Source of the DNA: an uncultured Sphingomonadales bacterium
GTDB lineage: Bacteria > Pseudomonadota > Alphaproteobacteria > Sphingomonadales > Sphingomonadaceae
Length of the DNA: 35,812 bases
NCBI GenBank assembly: GCA_903834285.1
Contig: CAILIO010000238.1
Coordinates: forward strand, 1-35,812
Reading direction: 5' to 3'
Both the position numbers and the translations under genes were made by a program. The notes under the pieces are model-generated. The model saw only the letters and a list, made by a program, of their open reading frames with translations, had not been told where the DNA came from and ran no database searches. This document shows, piece by piece, positions 24,004-32,137 of this stretch (positions are counted from its first letter, which is position 1; each line of letters opens with the position of its first letter).

Positions 24004-25088
24004 GCCCGGACTCCCACGCCGCCGGAAAGGGTCGGCACATCAAGCGCGCCGAAGCCGTAGTGCGCGAGCCAGCGCACATCCCCATCGAAGAAGGCGCGCA
24101 GGTCGTCCATGCCATACTTCAGCATGGCGAGCCGGTCGACGCCTGTGCCGAAGGCAAAGCCCTGCCACTCATTGGGATCGAGCCCACCGAATTCGATCAC
24201 CTTGCGGTTGACCATGCCGGAGCCGAGCACTTCCATCCAGCCGCCGTTCGCCGCATCGCCGCTGCCGCCGACGACGCGCTTGCCATTGATCAGGGTGTAG
24301 CCGACATCGACTTCAACCGAAGGCTCGGTGAAGGGGAAGTAGCTTGGACGCAGGCGCAGGACGATATCCTCGCGCTCGAAGAAGGCCTTGAGGAAGGTCT
24401 CCAGCGTCCACTTGAGGTGGCCAAGGTGGATGCCCTTGTCGATGACGAGGCCTTCGATCTGGTGGAACATCGGCGTGTGCGTGGCATCGCTGTCCGAGCG
24501 GTAGACGCGGCCCGGTGCAATCACGCGCAAGGGGGCGCCCTGGCTCAGCATCGAACGGATCTGTACCGGCGAGGTGTGCGTGCGCAGCAGCATCGCGCGG
24601 CCTTCCGCGTCCTTGTCCGGGAAATAGAACGTATCGTGCATCGCGCGCGCCGGATGCGTTTCGGGCATGTTGAGCGCGGTGAAGTTGTGCCAGTCGTCCT
24701 CGATCTCTGGCCCGGTCGCGACAGCGAAGCCCATATCGGCGAAGATCTCGGCCAGTTCATCCATGACCTGGCTGACCGGGTGGACACTGCCGCGAGGAAG
24801 CACGGTCGCGGGGAGCGACAAGTCCGCGGTTTCGGCGGCGAGCTTTGCCTCAAGCGCGGCGCTTTCGAGCGCAGCGCGGCGTTCGCCGAGCGCAGCTGTT
24901 ACTGTCTCCCGCGCGGCGTGGATGCGCGGGCCAGTGCTGGTGCGTTCCTCGGGGCTCATGCCGCCCAGCGACTTGAGCAGGGCCGAGACCCAGCCCTGCT
25001 TGCCAAGCGCGGCGACGCGCAGCGCCTCGACGGCTTCGATCGTATCGGCGCCAGCAATCGCGGCGAGTGTAGGTTCAAGCTGTTCCAT
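24000..25088 (-). CDS. pheS: Phenylalanine-tRNA ligase alpha subunit
   Basis: A 362-residue class II aminoacyl-tRNA synthetase subunit. The N-terminal coiled coil begins [20 protein letters not shown]; the catalytic core has [51 protein letters not shown] (motif 2) and [12 protein letters not shown] with [11 protein letters not shown], and motif 3 [20 protein letters not shown] 25088 is chosen because it begins the usual N-terminus; a longer start at 25241 overlaps the upstream regulator. A GC-rich inverted repeat (CCGCCGC/GCGGCGG) sits in the 46-bp gap before it, without a T-run. Confidence 0.97.
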   Translation of the reverse strand: MEQLEPTLAAIAGADTIEAVEALRVAALGKQGWVSALLKSLGGMSPEERTSTGPRIHAARETVTAALGERRAALESAALEAKLAAETADLSLPATVLPRGSVHPVSQVMDELAEIFADMGFAVATGPEIEDDWHNFTALNMPETHPARAMHDTFYFPDKDAEGRAMLLRTHTSPVQIRSMLSQGAPLRVIAPGRVYRSDSDATHTPMFHQIEGLVIDKGIHLGHLKWTLETFLKAFFEREDIVLRLRPSYFPFTEPSVEVDVGYTLINGKRVVGGSGDAANGGWMEVLGSGMVNRKVIEFGGLDPNEWQGFAFGTGVDRLAMLKYGMDDLRAFFDGDVRWLAHYGFGALDVPTLSGGVGVRA

Positions 25089-25134
25089 CGGACCCGCCGC
25101 TAGCGCCAAACGCGGCGGAATCCAAGGTTCGCGT

Positions 25135-26016
25135 TTAGTCTCTGGACGGATCGTGCAGCGCCTGTACCGGCGCCCCGGCGGCGGCCATGCGGGCGCGCAT
25201 GACACCGGCGAGCACGGGATGGGGCAGCGCCGCATAGGCACGCGGGCTCATGCCCATGAACCGGTGGAACTCGCGCACGAACTGGGCCTGATCGTGATAG
25301 TGCGAATCGATGGCGCCGATCCAAGTGAGCGAAGGATCGAGCATGTATTGCGAAAGGCTGCGCATGAAACGCTGGCGGCGCAGGAGCAGGCTTGGCGGAA
25401 AGCCGAAATGCCGGCGGCAGACGCGCTCGAGCGTATGCGTTGGAAGGCCGGCGTGCTCGGCCATAGCGGCCACGGTGGCGACTTCGGGATCGACGAGGGC
25501 ATGATGGGTCGCGCGGATTCGGGCTTCATCCGGCACTTCGAGCGCATCGAGGCTTTCGAAATGGCGCGTGATCCGCGCGAGTTCGACCGCTTCGTCGGGC
25601 TCCGGACCGAACAGCGTATCGACCAGCGGACACAACGGCGCGCAAGCCGGTTCGCTGGCCGGATCGCAAAGGCGATCAGCAAAGGCACGCGCCGGAGCAC
25701 CGACAAACTTGGCCCAGCCGAGCGGTAGCAAGCCGATGCCCCAGATCCGTGACGTACCAGTTGTGAAGCGCAGTGTGGTGCTGGTGGGGCCGGTGACGAT
25801 CCCAGTGAGGTTGCCGACCGGGGGCTCCCGCAGGAGTTCGGAAACCGGCAGCACACCGCTGATGATGCGCAGATTGGCCCATTCCGGGTGCAGGTGATCG
25901 GTCACTCGCCCATCGCAACCGGCGTCGATCTCGGTGATGTAGAAGGTGGTAAAATAGGGGCGCATAGCCGCGGGCGGCTGATGGAATCGTACCCTGACGG
26001 TACACTGACCGTTCAC
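25135..26016 (-). CDS. AraC-family transcriptional regulator
   Basis: A 293-residue protein with a C-terminal AraC/XylS DNA-binding domain, about residues 185-285: [40 protein letters not shown] is the first HTH, and [24 protein letters not shown] the conserved second. The N-terminal half ([14 protein letters not shown]...) is a putative ligand-sensing domain of unknown specificity. GTG 26016 is chosen because GAGGGG lies just upstream; a TTG at 26067 is possible. It sits between rplT and pheS, which are usually neighbours. A related regulator is at 32138. Confidence 0.88.
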   Translation of the reverse strand: MNGQCTVRVRFHQPPAAMRPYFTTFYITEIDAGCDGRVTDHLHPEWANLRIISGVLPVSELLREPPVGNLTGIVTGPTSTTLRFTTGTSRIWGIGLLPLGWAKFVGAPARAFADRLCDPASEPACAPLCPLVDTLFGPEPDEAVELARITRHFESLDALEVPDEARIRATHHALVDPEVATVAAMAEHAGLPTHTLERVCRRHFGFPPSLLLRRQRFMRSLSQYMLDPSLTWIGAIDSHYHDQAQFVREFHRFMGMSPRAYAALPHPVLAGVMRARMAAAGAPVQALHDPSRD

Positions 26017-26093
26017 TGCTGCGCCCCTCGTTATAGACCCTGTTTGTAGGAGTATAACTCTTAGCAAGGCTAACAGGAACTGGCCAAAATGGC

Positions 26094-26124
26094 AAAAAGG
26101 GCACCGGTCAAATGACCGATGCCC
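26094..26124 (-). terminator. Rho-independent terminator of rpmI-rplT
   Basis: Eleven-bp stem (26099-26109 with 26114-26124, one G-U pair in RNA) with a 4-nt loop, followed on the minus strand by TTTTT. It lies 77 bases past the rplT stop and separates it from the AraC-type gene and pheST. Confidence 0.85.
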
Positions 26125-26201
26125 CCTTGCAATTCAGGTAATTTTCTGTGGCAGATCGCTTCGAACGCACCAGATTGGAACGTTCGACAGCAATCTTCCA
26201 A

Positions 26202-26561
26202 TCAGCTCGCCAGAGCCTGCTTGGCCTGCGCGATGATCGCCGTGAACACGCCGCCTTCGTTCATGGCCAGATCGGCCATGGCCTTGCGGTCGAGTTCAAT
26301 CCCGGCAAGCTTGGTGCCGTGGATGAACTGCGAGTAGGTCAGGCCCTCGGCGCGGACAGCAGCGTTGATGCGCTGGATCCACAGACCGCGGAACTCCCGC
26401 TTCTTAACCTTGCGATCGCGGTAGGCATACTGGCCGGCCTTTTCGACGGCCTGCCGCGCGACGCGGATGGTGTTCTTGCGGCGGCCCCGATAGCCCTTGG
26501 CCTGTTCGAGAATGCGCTTGTGCTTGGCGCGGGTGGTAACACCCCGTTTGATACGGCTCAT
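26202..26561 (-). CDS. rplT: 50S ribosomal protein L20
   Basis: A 119-residue basic protein, full length for L20, with [20 protein letters not shown] and [20 protein letters not shown], then [21 protein letters not shown]20 is an early 23S rRNA-binding assembly protein and in several bacteria represses its own operon. It follows rpmI by 13 bases in the usual order. Confidence 0.98.
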   Translation of the reverse strand: MSRIKRGVTTRAKHKRILEQAKGYRGRRKNTIRVARQAVEKAGQYAYRDRKVKKREFRGLWIQRINAAVRAEGLTYSQFIHGTKLAGIELDRKAMADLAMNEGGVFTAIIAQAKQALAS

Positions 26562-26574
26562 GGTCTAACGCTCC

Positions 26575-26778
26575 TCAGTTCAGCCCGTAGGGCGCCCACT
26601 TTTTGATCACCTTCGCATCGGCGTCGGAGATCACGTCCATGCCGCGGTTCTGGCGGATGTACTTGGCGTTGTGGCTGATCAGGCGGTGGCGCTTGCCGGC
26701 GACGCCGTGCTTAACCTTGCCGGAAGCGGTGATCTTGAAGCGCTTCTTCACACCGCTCTTGGTCTTGAGCTTGGGCAT
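26575..26778 (-). CDS. rpmI: 50S ribosomal protein L35
   Basis: A 67-residue protein with the standard [21 protein letters not shown]-terminus and [23 protein letters not shown] 26778 is preceded by AAGGAG at ideal distance; the frame is open further upstream but only through the leader. infC, which often precedes rpmI, is not here; a membrane-protein gene is. A strong hairpin precedes the ribosome-binding site. Confidence 0.97.
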   Translation of the reverse strand: MPKLKTKSGVKKRFKITASGKVKHGVAGKRHRLISHNAKYIRQNRGMDVISDADAKVIKKWAPYGLN

Positions 26779-26795
26779 TTTCGTCTCCTTGGTAA

Positions 26796-26856
26796 GGGTA
26801 CGTCCGACCCGCCGTGGCAGCCCTGCATGGCCAGGCGAGTCATCGAATCCGTACCC
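26796..26856 (-). promoter_or_regulatory. Structured 5' leader hairpin of rpmI-rplT
   Basis: On the minus strand GGGTACG (26856-26850) pairs with CGTACCC (26802-26796), and, after an asymmetric internal loop, GACTCGCCTGGC pairs with GCCA-C-GGCGGGTC around an 11-nt loop. This gives 19 bp in three helices. The base of the hairpin is five bases from the AAGGAG ribosome-binding site. A role as an autoregulatory operator (L20 or L35) is an inference. Confidence 0.55.
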
Positions 26857-26934
26857 GATGAAGTGGGGGCGCTTAGTGGTGCGTGCCGCAAAAGGCAAGG
26901 AGAGATGGATTCCAGCCCTCCAGATGCCAGCCCA

Positions 26935-27402
26935 TCACATGGTCGGTGTCGGATCGACCATGGGTTCATCCCCGCGCGGGGTGGGGGATGACCGGGGGGC
27001 GCGGTCCTGTGCCAAGGCCTCCCGTGCGGATGCGCTAGAATGCCCCGCCTTTGTTGGTTCGCCATAAGCGGCAACGATTTCGCCCACAGTTACAGGCGCG
27101 CCGGTTCCGCCGAAACTCGAGGATCGCATCATCTTCTGCGCGAACGCCTGACGCTCAGCGGTCTTGCGCATGGCCTGCAACGCCTCGCCGCCGGGGACGG
27201 CCGACGCAGGACCAAACGCCAGAGCCGCACAAGAGCCCGCGATGATGAGGCACAGCACGGCGGCAATGCGATAGCCCCGGACGGCGAACACGGCCGCTTG
27301 CAACGGCAGCACGGTCGCCAGAACGGGAACCAATGCCGGCAAGGCCGCCATCAGAATGAACAAGGTATAGGCGGCGATGATCTCGAGCATGGATACGGAC
27401 AT
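26935..27402 (-). CDS. Hypothetical membrane protein
   Basis: A 155-residue protein. The first 75 residues hold two to three hydrophobic segments (MLEIIAAYTLFILMAALPAL, VPVLATVLPLQAAVFAV and IAAVLCLIIAGSCAALAFG). The rest is polar and rich in Ala, Ser and Pro, ending PRGDEPMVDPTPTM. ATG 27402 is used; a second ATG at 27390 is possible. It lies 32 bases downstream of metA on the same strand and may be co-transcribed. No family recognised. Confidence 0.65.
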   Translation of the reverse strand: MSVSMLEIIAAYTLFILMAALPALVPVLATVLPLQAAVFAVRGYRIAAVLCLIIAGSCAALAFGPASAVPGGEALQAMRKTAERQAFAQKMMRSSSFGGTGAPVTVGEIVAAYGEPTKAGHSSASAREALAQDRAPRSSPTPRGDEPMVDPTPTM

Positions 27403-27434
27403 GCACCCATCCGGTTGACGCTCCGTAAAAACGG

Positions 27435-28343
27435 TCAGTCCCGTCCGATATCCTGCCGGTCAAACGGGGTCGTCTGGTAGGTCTCGTTGATCCAGTTGCT
27501 GAACAGCAAGTGGCCGTGGCCGCGCCAGGTGTTGGACGGCATGGCGGCTGGATCGTTGCCCGGGAAGTAGTGCAAGGGCAGACTGCGCCCCTCGTCACGG
27601 GCATATTCGCCCGCAAGGGACAGCGTGTCGTATTCGAGGTGGTTGAGCATGTGGACCGCGTTGTTGGCGGGATCTCCGATCAGGCAGAGGCCGGTCTCGG
27701 GGCTGTCGGCCAGTACGGTGAGCCCGCTCCCTGCGGGAAGATCCGTGCCGCGCAGCTCGCTCCAGCGCGATACGGGGACATCGAACCGATCGGGCAGCCC
27801 GCGCATGACGGGGTGTGCCGGGGCATGGTTAACGTGGCTGAACACACCGGTCGCCTTTTCGGCGAGCGCATGCTTTGGCACGCCGTGGAAGTGGTGCAAG
27901 GCGGCCATGGCGCCCCAGCACAAGCTCAGTGTGCGATGAACGTGGCTGCGCGACCAGTCGAGGATGCGGCGCATCTCGTCCCAGTAGGTCACTTCCTCGT
28001 ACCCGATCTGCTCGACCGGAGCGCCGGTGATGATGAGGCCATCGAACTTCTCGGTACGGACATCTTCCCAGGGGCGGTAGAACGACGTGATGTGGCCCGC
28101 CGAGGTGTTCTTGCTCACGTGGTCCGAGATGCGCACGAGATCCAGTTCGATCTGCAGCGGCGTCGCGCCGAGCAGCCGGGCGATCTGCGTTTCAGTCGTG
28201 ATCTTGTCGGGCATGAGGTTGAGCAGCGCGACACGCAAGGGACGGATATCCTGCCGGGCGGCCTCGGTTTCGCTCATCACGATGACGCCTTCGGATTCCA
28301 GCGTGCGGCGGGCAGGAAGATTGTCGGCAATGCGGATCGGCAC
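27435..28343 (-). CDS. metA: Homoserine O-acetyltransferase (MetA family)
   Basis: A 302-residue class I glutamine-amidotransferase-fold enzyme that acylates homoserine as the first committed step to methionine. The nucleophile is C142 in SLCWGAMAALHH, at the same number as in E. coli MetA, and the histidine/glutamate pair is in MLNHLEYD. Residue 111 is glutamate (GAPVEQIGYEE). In this family Glu at 111 is linked to acetyl-CoA use and Gly to succinyl-CoA, so acetylation is predicted. GTG 28343 is chosen because AAGGG precedes it and the protein then begins PIRIADNLPARRTLE as usual. It is controlled by the leader elements upstream. Confidence 0.94.
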   Translation of the reverse strand: MPIRIADNLPARRTLESEGVIVMSETEAARQDIRPLRVALLNLMPDKITTETQIARLLGATPLQIELDLVRISDHVSKNTSAGHITSFYRPWEDVRTEKFDGLIITGAPVEQIGYEEVTYWDEMRRILDWSRSHVHRTLSLCWGAMAALHHFHGVPKHALAEKATGVFSHVNHAPAHPVMRGLPDRFDVPVSRWSELRGTDLPAGSGLTVLADSPETGLCLIGDPANNAVHMLNHLEYDTLSLAGEYARDEGRSLPLHYFPGNDPAAMPSNTWRGHGHLLFSNWINETYQTTPFDRQDIGRD

Positions 28344-28345
28344 GT

Positions 28346-28377
28346 GTCGTAACCCTTCGAACTTTTCGGGAAACGAC
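28346..28377 (-). promoter_or_regulatory. RBS-sequestering hairpin of metA
   Basis: On the minus strand GTCGT-TT-CCC pairs with GGG-TT-ACGAC around a 12-nt loop. The second arm includes the GAAGGG ribosome-binding site and ends two bases before the GTG start. It could be the expression platform of the riboswitch upstream, acting on translation; no intrinsic terminator was seen. Confidence 0.55.
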
Positions 28378-28413
28378 GCCTGCAGCCTTGTTCCGTTTGG
28401 TTGCCGGACCGGC

Positions 28414-28496
28414 CACATCCCCTCGCTGGCGAGGGTGCCACCTTGCCCGGAAACCGGCAGGTTGGCGTCGGGGCGTCGATCCCCAACTCTTGATGC
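28414..28496 (-). ncRNA. SAM-I (S-box) clan riboswitch candidate in the metA leader
   Basis: On the minus strand the RNA opens GCATCAAGAG and closes with GATGTG, pairing as P1. ATCAAGAG is the S-box entry motif. P3 is formed by CCAACCTGCC and GGCAAGGTGGCACC, with the bulged A of the S-box GCAAGGTGC motif. P4 is CCCTCGC-CA-GCGAGGG. P2 is short (GGGG/CCCC). These match the core of SAM-I and SAM-I/IV variants; the P2 region is simpler than in classical S-boxes. The position upstream of a methionine gene fits. Which clan member it is needs a covariance search. Confidence 0.72.
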
Positions 28497-28503
28497 TTTT
28501 CGG

Positions 28504-28532
28504 AATGTAAGGCCGCGAGCGTTGAAATGCAA
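28504..28532 (-). promoter_or_regulatory. Sigma-70-type promoter of metA
   Basis: TTGCAT (28532-28527) and TACATT (28509-28504) on the minus strand, spaced 17 bp. Transcription would begin about at 28497, exactly where the riboswitch starts. Confidence 0.5.
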
Positions 28533-28536
28533 TCCT

Positions 28537-28561
28537 GCGGCGCATGGGGCCCATGCGCCGC
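28537..28561. repeat. 25-bp perfect palindrome between metA and bfd promoters
   Basis: Arms GCGGCGCATGGG and CCCATGCGCCGC separated by one G. It lies just upstream of both divergent -35 boxes. It could be an operator, a cruciform or a bidirectional transcription barrier; no T-run follows on either side within a few bases. Confidence 0.75.
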
Positions 28562-28566
28562 CCCTC

Positions 28567-28595
28567 TTGCTATTGCGAATGCCTCGCATTACATA
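28567..28595 (+). promoter_or_regulatory. Promoter of bfd-bfr with embedded Fur-like box
   Basis: TTGCTA (28567) and TACATA (28590) with 17-bp spacing. Between them is the dyad TTGCGAATGCCTCGCATT, whose TGCGA-N5-TCGCA halves resemble Fur boxes. Binding there would occlude the promoter under iron-replete conditions. The match is by eye; iron response is inferred. Confidence 0.5.
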
Positions 28596-28627
28596 GTGCA
28601 GGCCACCCCACCGAGGACTCGCTTCCG

Positions 28628-28804
28628 ATGTACATCTGCATCTGCAATGCCATCCGTGAAAAGGACCTTCGCCGCGCTGCCTGGGAGCTGAGCGGCGATG
28701 CCGAGGCGCTTTATGCTCGGCTCGGCTTTGCGCCGCAGTGCCGCCAGTGCCTCGAAGATGCCGAGCAGATCGTGGCCGAGGCGCGGTCCTGCGTTCCTGC
28801 CTGA
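28628..28804 (+). CDS. bfd: Bacterioferritin-associated ferredoxin
   Basis: A 58-residue (2Fe-2S) protein. The cluster cysteines are C4 and C6 in MYICICNAIREKDLR and the pair in APQCRQCLEDAEQI, the C-x-C-x31/32-C-x2-C pattern of BFD domains. Bfd binds bacterioferritin and reduces its iron core so iron can be released. ATG 28628 begins the canonical MYICICNAI; it is 59 bases upstream of bfr in the same operon, which supports the pairing. Confidence 0.95.
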   Translation: MYICICNAIREKDLRRAAWELSGDAEALYARLGFAPQCRQCLEDAEQIVAEARSCVPA

Positions 28805-28863
28805 GCCGCCTTGCGCCCCATCCTCGCTCTGACTAGTCTCGCGCTATAGCGAGGAGACGCAGC

Positions 28864-29343
28864 GTGAAGGGTGATGCCAAGGTCATCGAGTTCCTCAACA
28901 AGGCCCTGCTCAACGAGCTGACCGCGATCAACCAGTACTGGCTGCATTACCGGATGCTGGCCAACTGGGGACTCAAGAAGCTCGCCGAATACGAACGCCA
29001 CGAATCAATCGACGAGATGAAGCACGCCGACCGGCTGGCCGACCGCATCCTGTTCCTTGACGGGTTGCCGAACTTCCAGGCGATCGGCCGCCTGCGCATC
29101 GGCGAGGATGTCGAGGACGTGCTGAAAGCCGACCTTGCGCTTGAACACGACGCGATCCCGCTGCTCAAGGACGCGATTGCCTACTGTGAGAGCGTGCGCG
29201 ATTTTGTCAGCCGCGATTTGTTCGCCGACATCCTTTCCAACGAGGAAGAGCATGTCGACGTGCTGGAAACTCAGTTCGAGATGATCGCGCGGATGGGGCT
29301 GGCAAACTACGTCCAGCTCAACAGCGAGGCCTCTGAAGCCTGA
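28864..29343 (+). CDS. bfr: Bacterioferritin
   Basis: A 159-residue haem-containing ferritin forming a 24-mer iron-storage shell. The ferroxidase ligands E18, E51 and H54 are visible in [17 protein letters not shown] and DEMKHADR, and the second ligand set falls in LEHDAI and EEEHVD. The haem-binding methionine is M52. Start is GTG 28864 with GAGGAG upstream. It pairs with bfd and is probably iron-regulated. It ends four bases from the convergent amidohydrolase gene. Confidence 0.97.
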   Translation: MKGDAKVIEFLNKALLNELTAINQYWLHYRMLANWGLKKLAEYERHESIDEMKHADRLADRILFLDGLPNFQAIGRLRIGEDVEDVLKADLALEHDAIPLLKDAIAYCESVRDFVSRDLFADILSNEEEHVDVLETQFEMIARMGLANYVQLNSEASEA

Positions 29344-29347
29344 CCGT

Positions 29348-30625
29348 TCAAGGCGCGGCGCGGACCACCACCTCGCCGCCCTTCATCACGAACGCAGGCT
29401 TTTCCAGCACGCGCACATCGGCCAGGGGATCGCCGTCGACCGCCACCAGATCGCCATAGCGGCCCGGCGCGATGGCGCCGACGTCAGCCGTCTTGTCCAG
29501 CGCTTCGGCGGCGCTGCGGGTGGCGGCCTGGATCGCTTCCATCGGCGTCATGCCCCATTCGACCATCTTGGCGAACTGTCTGGCGTTGTAGCCGTTGGGG
29601 TAGACGCCGCCGTCGGTACCGAACAGCAGCTTGACCCCGGCAGCGTGCGCGGCGCGAAAGGTTTCGCGCTGCTTGCGGCCGATCATGCGCTCCTTGGCGA
29701 GGCTTTCTTCGAATACGCCGTTGCTGGCGCCCTCGGCGAGGATGTAGTCGTCGTTGTAGATGTCCATGTCGAGCCAGGCGCCCTTCGCCTTGGCGAGCTT
29801 GAAGCTTTCGTCATCAGCAAGGCTGGCGTGCTCGATCGTATCGACGCCGGCACGCAGCGCATCGTTGATCCCCGCCGTGCCATGCGCGTGTGCCGCAACG
29901 CGCATCCCAAGCATGTGCGCCTCGTCGACAACGGCTTTGATCTCCTCGAAGCTCATCTGCTGGGCACCGACCGAATCGGTCTTGGAGAAGACGCCGCCGG
30001 TCATGCAGACCTTGATCACTTCAGCGCCATACTTGCGATTGCGCCGCACGGCGGCGCGAAATTCGTCTGGCGAGTTGGCGATATTCGGAGAAGGAACCTT
30101 GAACGAGGGCGGGAACTCGGTGGAATCGCAGTGCCCGCCGGTTGCGCCAAGCGCATAGGTGGCGGGCACGATGCGCGGGCCCGTGATATAGCCCGCCTCG
30201 ATCCCCTGCTTGAGCGCGACATCGTCGTAGTTGCCCGAGCCAACATTGCGCACCGTGGTGAACCCGGCATCAAGCGTCCGCTTCGCATTGGCGACACCGA
30301 CCACAGTCCAGAAATTGTCGGTATATTCAAGGCTCCGATAGCCGCTGAAGCGCGGATCGCCGGTGAGGTGGACATGCATGTCGATCAAGCCGGGCACCAG
30401 TGTGCGCGGGCCAAGATCGATCGCCTCGGCGCCGGCGGGAACCGCATCTCCGGCCTTGCCGACCGCAGCAATGCGGCCATCGGTGATCACGATCTGGACA
30501 TTGTCCACCGTTCGCCCGGCGAGGACATCGACCATGTGCGCGGCGCGGACGACCACCGTTTTGGCAGCCGCAGGTGTGGCGGTGAGCGCCAGTCCGACGG
30601 TGATTGCCCCAAAGACGCTGCGCAT
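29348..30625 (-). CDS. Secreted metal-dependent amidohydrolase
   Basis: A 425-residue TIM-barrel amidohydrolase exported to the periplasm. The signal peptide is MRSVFGAITVGLALTATPAAA. Metal ligands include HVH at residues 84/86 (LVPGLIDMHVHLTGD), the lysine of AEVIKVCMTGG as likely carboxylated bridge, histidines in AAHAHG and TIEHASL, and D in LLFGTDGGV. This pattern belongs to the imidazolonepropionase-like/Xaa-Pro dipeptidase group, so a peptide or cyclic amide substrate is likely. ATG 30625 is supported by GGAGGG at eight bases; a longer start at 30682 would bury the signal peptide. Confidence 0.9.
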   Translation of the reverse strand: MRSVFGAITVGLALTATPAAAKTVVVRAAHMVDVLAGRTVDNVQIVITDGRIAAVGKAGDAVPAGAEAIDLGPRTLVPGLIDMHVHLTGDPRFSGYRSLEYTDNFWTVVGVANAKRTLDAGFTTVRNVGSGNYDDVALKQGIEAGYITGPRIVPATYALGATGGHCDSTEFPPSFKVPSPNIANSPDEFRAAVRRNRKYGAEVIKVCMTGGVFSKTDSVGAQQMSFEEIKAVVDEAHMLGMRVAAHAHGTAGINDALRAGVDTIEHASLADDESFKLAKAKGAWLDMDIYNDDYILAEGASNGVFEESLAKERMIGRKQRETFRAAHAAGVKLLFGTDGGVYPNGYNARQFAKMVEWGMTPMEAIQAATRSAAEALDKTADVGAIAPGRYGDLVAVDGDPLADVRVLEKPAFVMKGGEVVVRAAP

Positions 30626-30688
30626 TCCGGTTCCCTCCAAAAATCTCAAAAGCTTGCTCGCATGCACGGACGAGACTGACAAGGCCGC

Positions 30689-31135
30689 TTATTCGGTGAA
30701 GATGCGAAGGCCATGCGCGGCGGCGTGGGCCGCAAAGTCTCCGCCGGGGACTGCCCTCAGACCCAGCGGCGCTTGGCGGTTGGGGAGATAGGCAGCAGCG
30801 CGCAAGGGTCCGCTGCGGGTGTGGACGACAAGAGGGACGCGCCGGTATTCGCCGCGCTCGGGGCGACGCGGATCGCAAGACTCCCAGGCATCAAAGGCAG
30901 CGAGCACGGCGCGCGGAATCGGCCTGATGCCGCCATAGACCCAGCCCTCCACGCGGCCGCTGCCCGGCAGGAGCACGGGATAGACCCCTTGGCGATCGCG
31001 CCGCAGAAACAACGCACCGCGCACCCACCCGCGGCGGGGCCGCCCGCCGAGGCGCGGCAAGAGCGTGGCAGTCAGCGTGTTGGTATGTTCGTGGGTCAGC
31101 GTGCCATAGAAGAACAGGCGGCGCGGGACCTTCAT
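30689..31135 (-). CDS. Gamma-glutamylcyclotransferase-like (AIG2) protein
   Basis: A 148-residue protein of the GGCT-like fold. The signature FFYGTLTHEHTN is at residues 7-18, followed by VEGWVYGGI and DAWESCDPRRPERGEYRRV, the usual LE...Y.R block. Members cleave gamma-glutamyl peptides or act on related amides; the actual substrate is unknown. ATG 31135 lies four bases after the hisN stop, so they are coupled. Confidence 0.82.
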   Translation of the reverse strand: MKVPRRLFFYGTLTHEHTNTLTATLLPRLGGRPRRGWVRGALFLRRDRQGVYPVLLPGSGRVEGWVYGGIRPIPRAVLAAFDAWESCDPRRPERGEYRRVPLVVHTRSGPLRAAAYLPNRQAPLGLRAVPGGDFAAHAAAHGLRIFTE

Positions 31136-31139
31136 CGGA

Positions 31140-31931
31140 TCAGTGGTGGCAGGCCAGCGCCTCGACCACGTCTTCCAGCCTTGCGGCATCGCCCACCGCA
31201 ATGACATGCCCGTCCGACCCGGTATGAAGCGGTTCGCCGTTCCAGTCGGCCATGGTGCCGCCGGCTCCTTCGACCACCGGGACAAGCGCAGCCCAGTCAT
31301 GCAGCTTGAGCCCGGCCTCGCAGACAACGTCGAGGAATCCCGAGGTGAGCATCGCATAGTTGTAGCAATCACCGCCCATCACCATGCGCTTGTGGTCGGT
31401 CTTTGCGGCGAGTCCCATAAAGTGAGCGCCATCGTGATCATCGAAGTAATGCGGGCCGGTAGTCGCCAGCGCGGCATCGGCAAGATGCGCGCAGGCGCGC
31501 GTGCGAACCGTATGGCCGTTGAAGGTCGTGGGGCGCCCGACCGCGCCGACCCAGCGTTCGCCGAGGATCGGCTGGTCGATCACGCCGAGTACCGGAAAGC
31601 CTTCGACCACGAGCGCGATCAAAGTCCCGAACATGGCGCGGCCGGCGAGGAAACCGGTGGTCCCGTCAATCGGATCGAGCACCCAGCTTCGCCCGGACGT
31701 GCCAGGGGTAGCGCCCATTTCCTCGCCGATCACGGTATCGTCCGGAACCTCGGCAGCGAGGATGGCACGCATGGCCTCTTCGGCGGCGCGGTCTGCCAGG
31801 GTGACGGGCGAGGCATCGGGCTTCCGATCCGCCGAAAGGCCGCTGCGGAAATAGGGACGGATGGCAGCGCCGGCGGCATCGGCCAGACGCAGGGCAAGCG
31901 CGATGTCGCGATCGAGATCGGTGTCCTTCAT
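31140..31931 (-). CDS. hisN: Histidinol-phosphatase, inositol-monophosphatase type (HisN)
   Basis: A 263-residue Mg-dependent phosphatase. Metal ligands are in GEE (E70/E71), DPIDGTT at 86-92, and KLHDWAALVPVVEGAGG near the C-terminus. The family includes inositol monophosphatase and the HisN histidinol-phosphatase; the overall sequence (WVLDPIDGTTGFLAGRAMFG, DCYNYAMLTSGFLDVV) is typical of HisN. It would dephosphorylate histidinol phosphate in histidine synthesis. hisC lies far away in this window (5576). ATG 31931 begins MKDTDLDRDI. Confidence 0.85.
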   Translation of the reverse strand: MKDTDLDRDIALALRLADAAGAAIRPYFRSGLSADRKPDASPVTLADRAAEEAMRAILAAEVPDDTVIGEEMGATPGTSGRSWVLDPIDGTTGFLAGRAMFGTLIALVVEGFPVLGVIDQPILGERWVGAVGRPTTFNGHTVRTRACAHLADAALATTGPHYFDDHDGAHFMGLAAKTDHKRMVMGGDCYNYAMLTSGFLDVVCEAGLKLHDWAALVPVVEGAGGTMADWNGEPLHTGSDGHVIAVGDAARLEDVVEALACHH

Positions 31932-32137
31932 GGTTCAGCCATGGGCCGCGTCCGGGTGCGCGGTCAAGTGGGCGTCTCGCGGAGAGATGCCTTTGAGGAC
32001 CTGCGGCCTTGGCGAAGAGCAGGGTTTGTGCTTATCGATAGGTATAGGGCGCACTCCGTGGGGACGATGGGGTAGCCAGACTTTTCACGAGCGCAGATGT
32101 TCGCTGCGGCGCGACGATTTCTTGTTGGGGGGCAACG

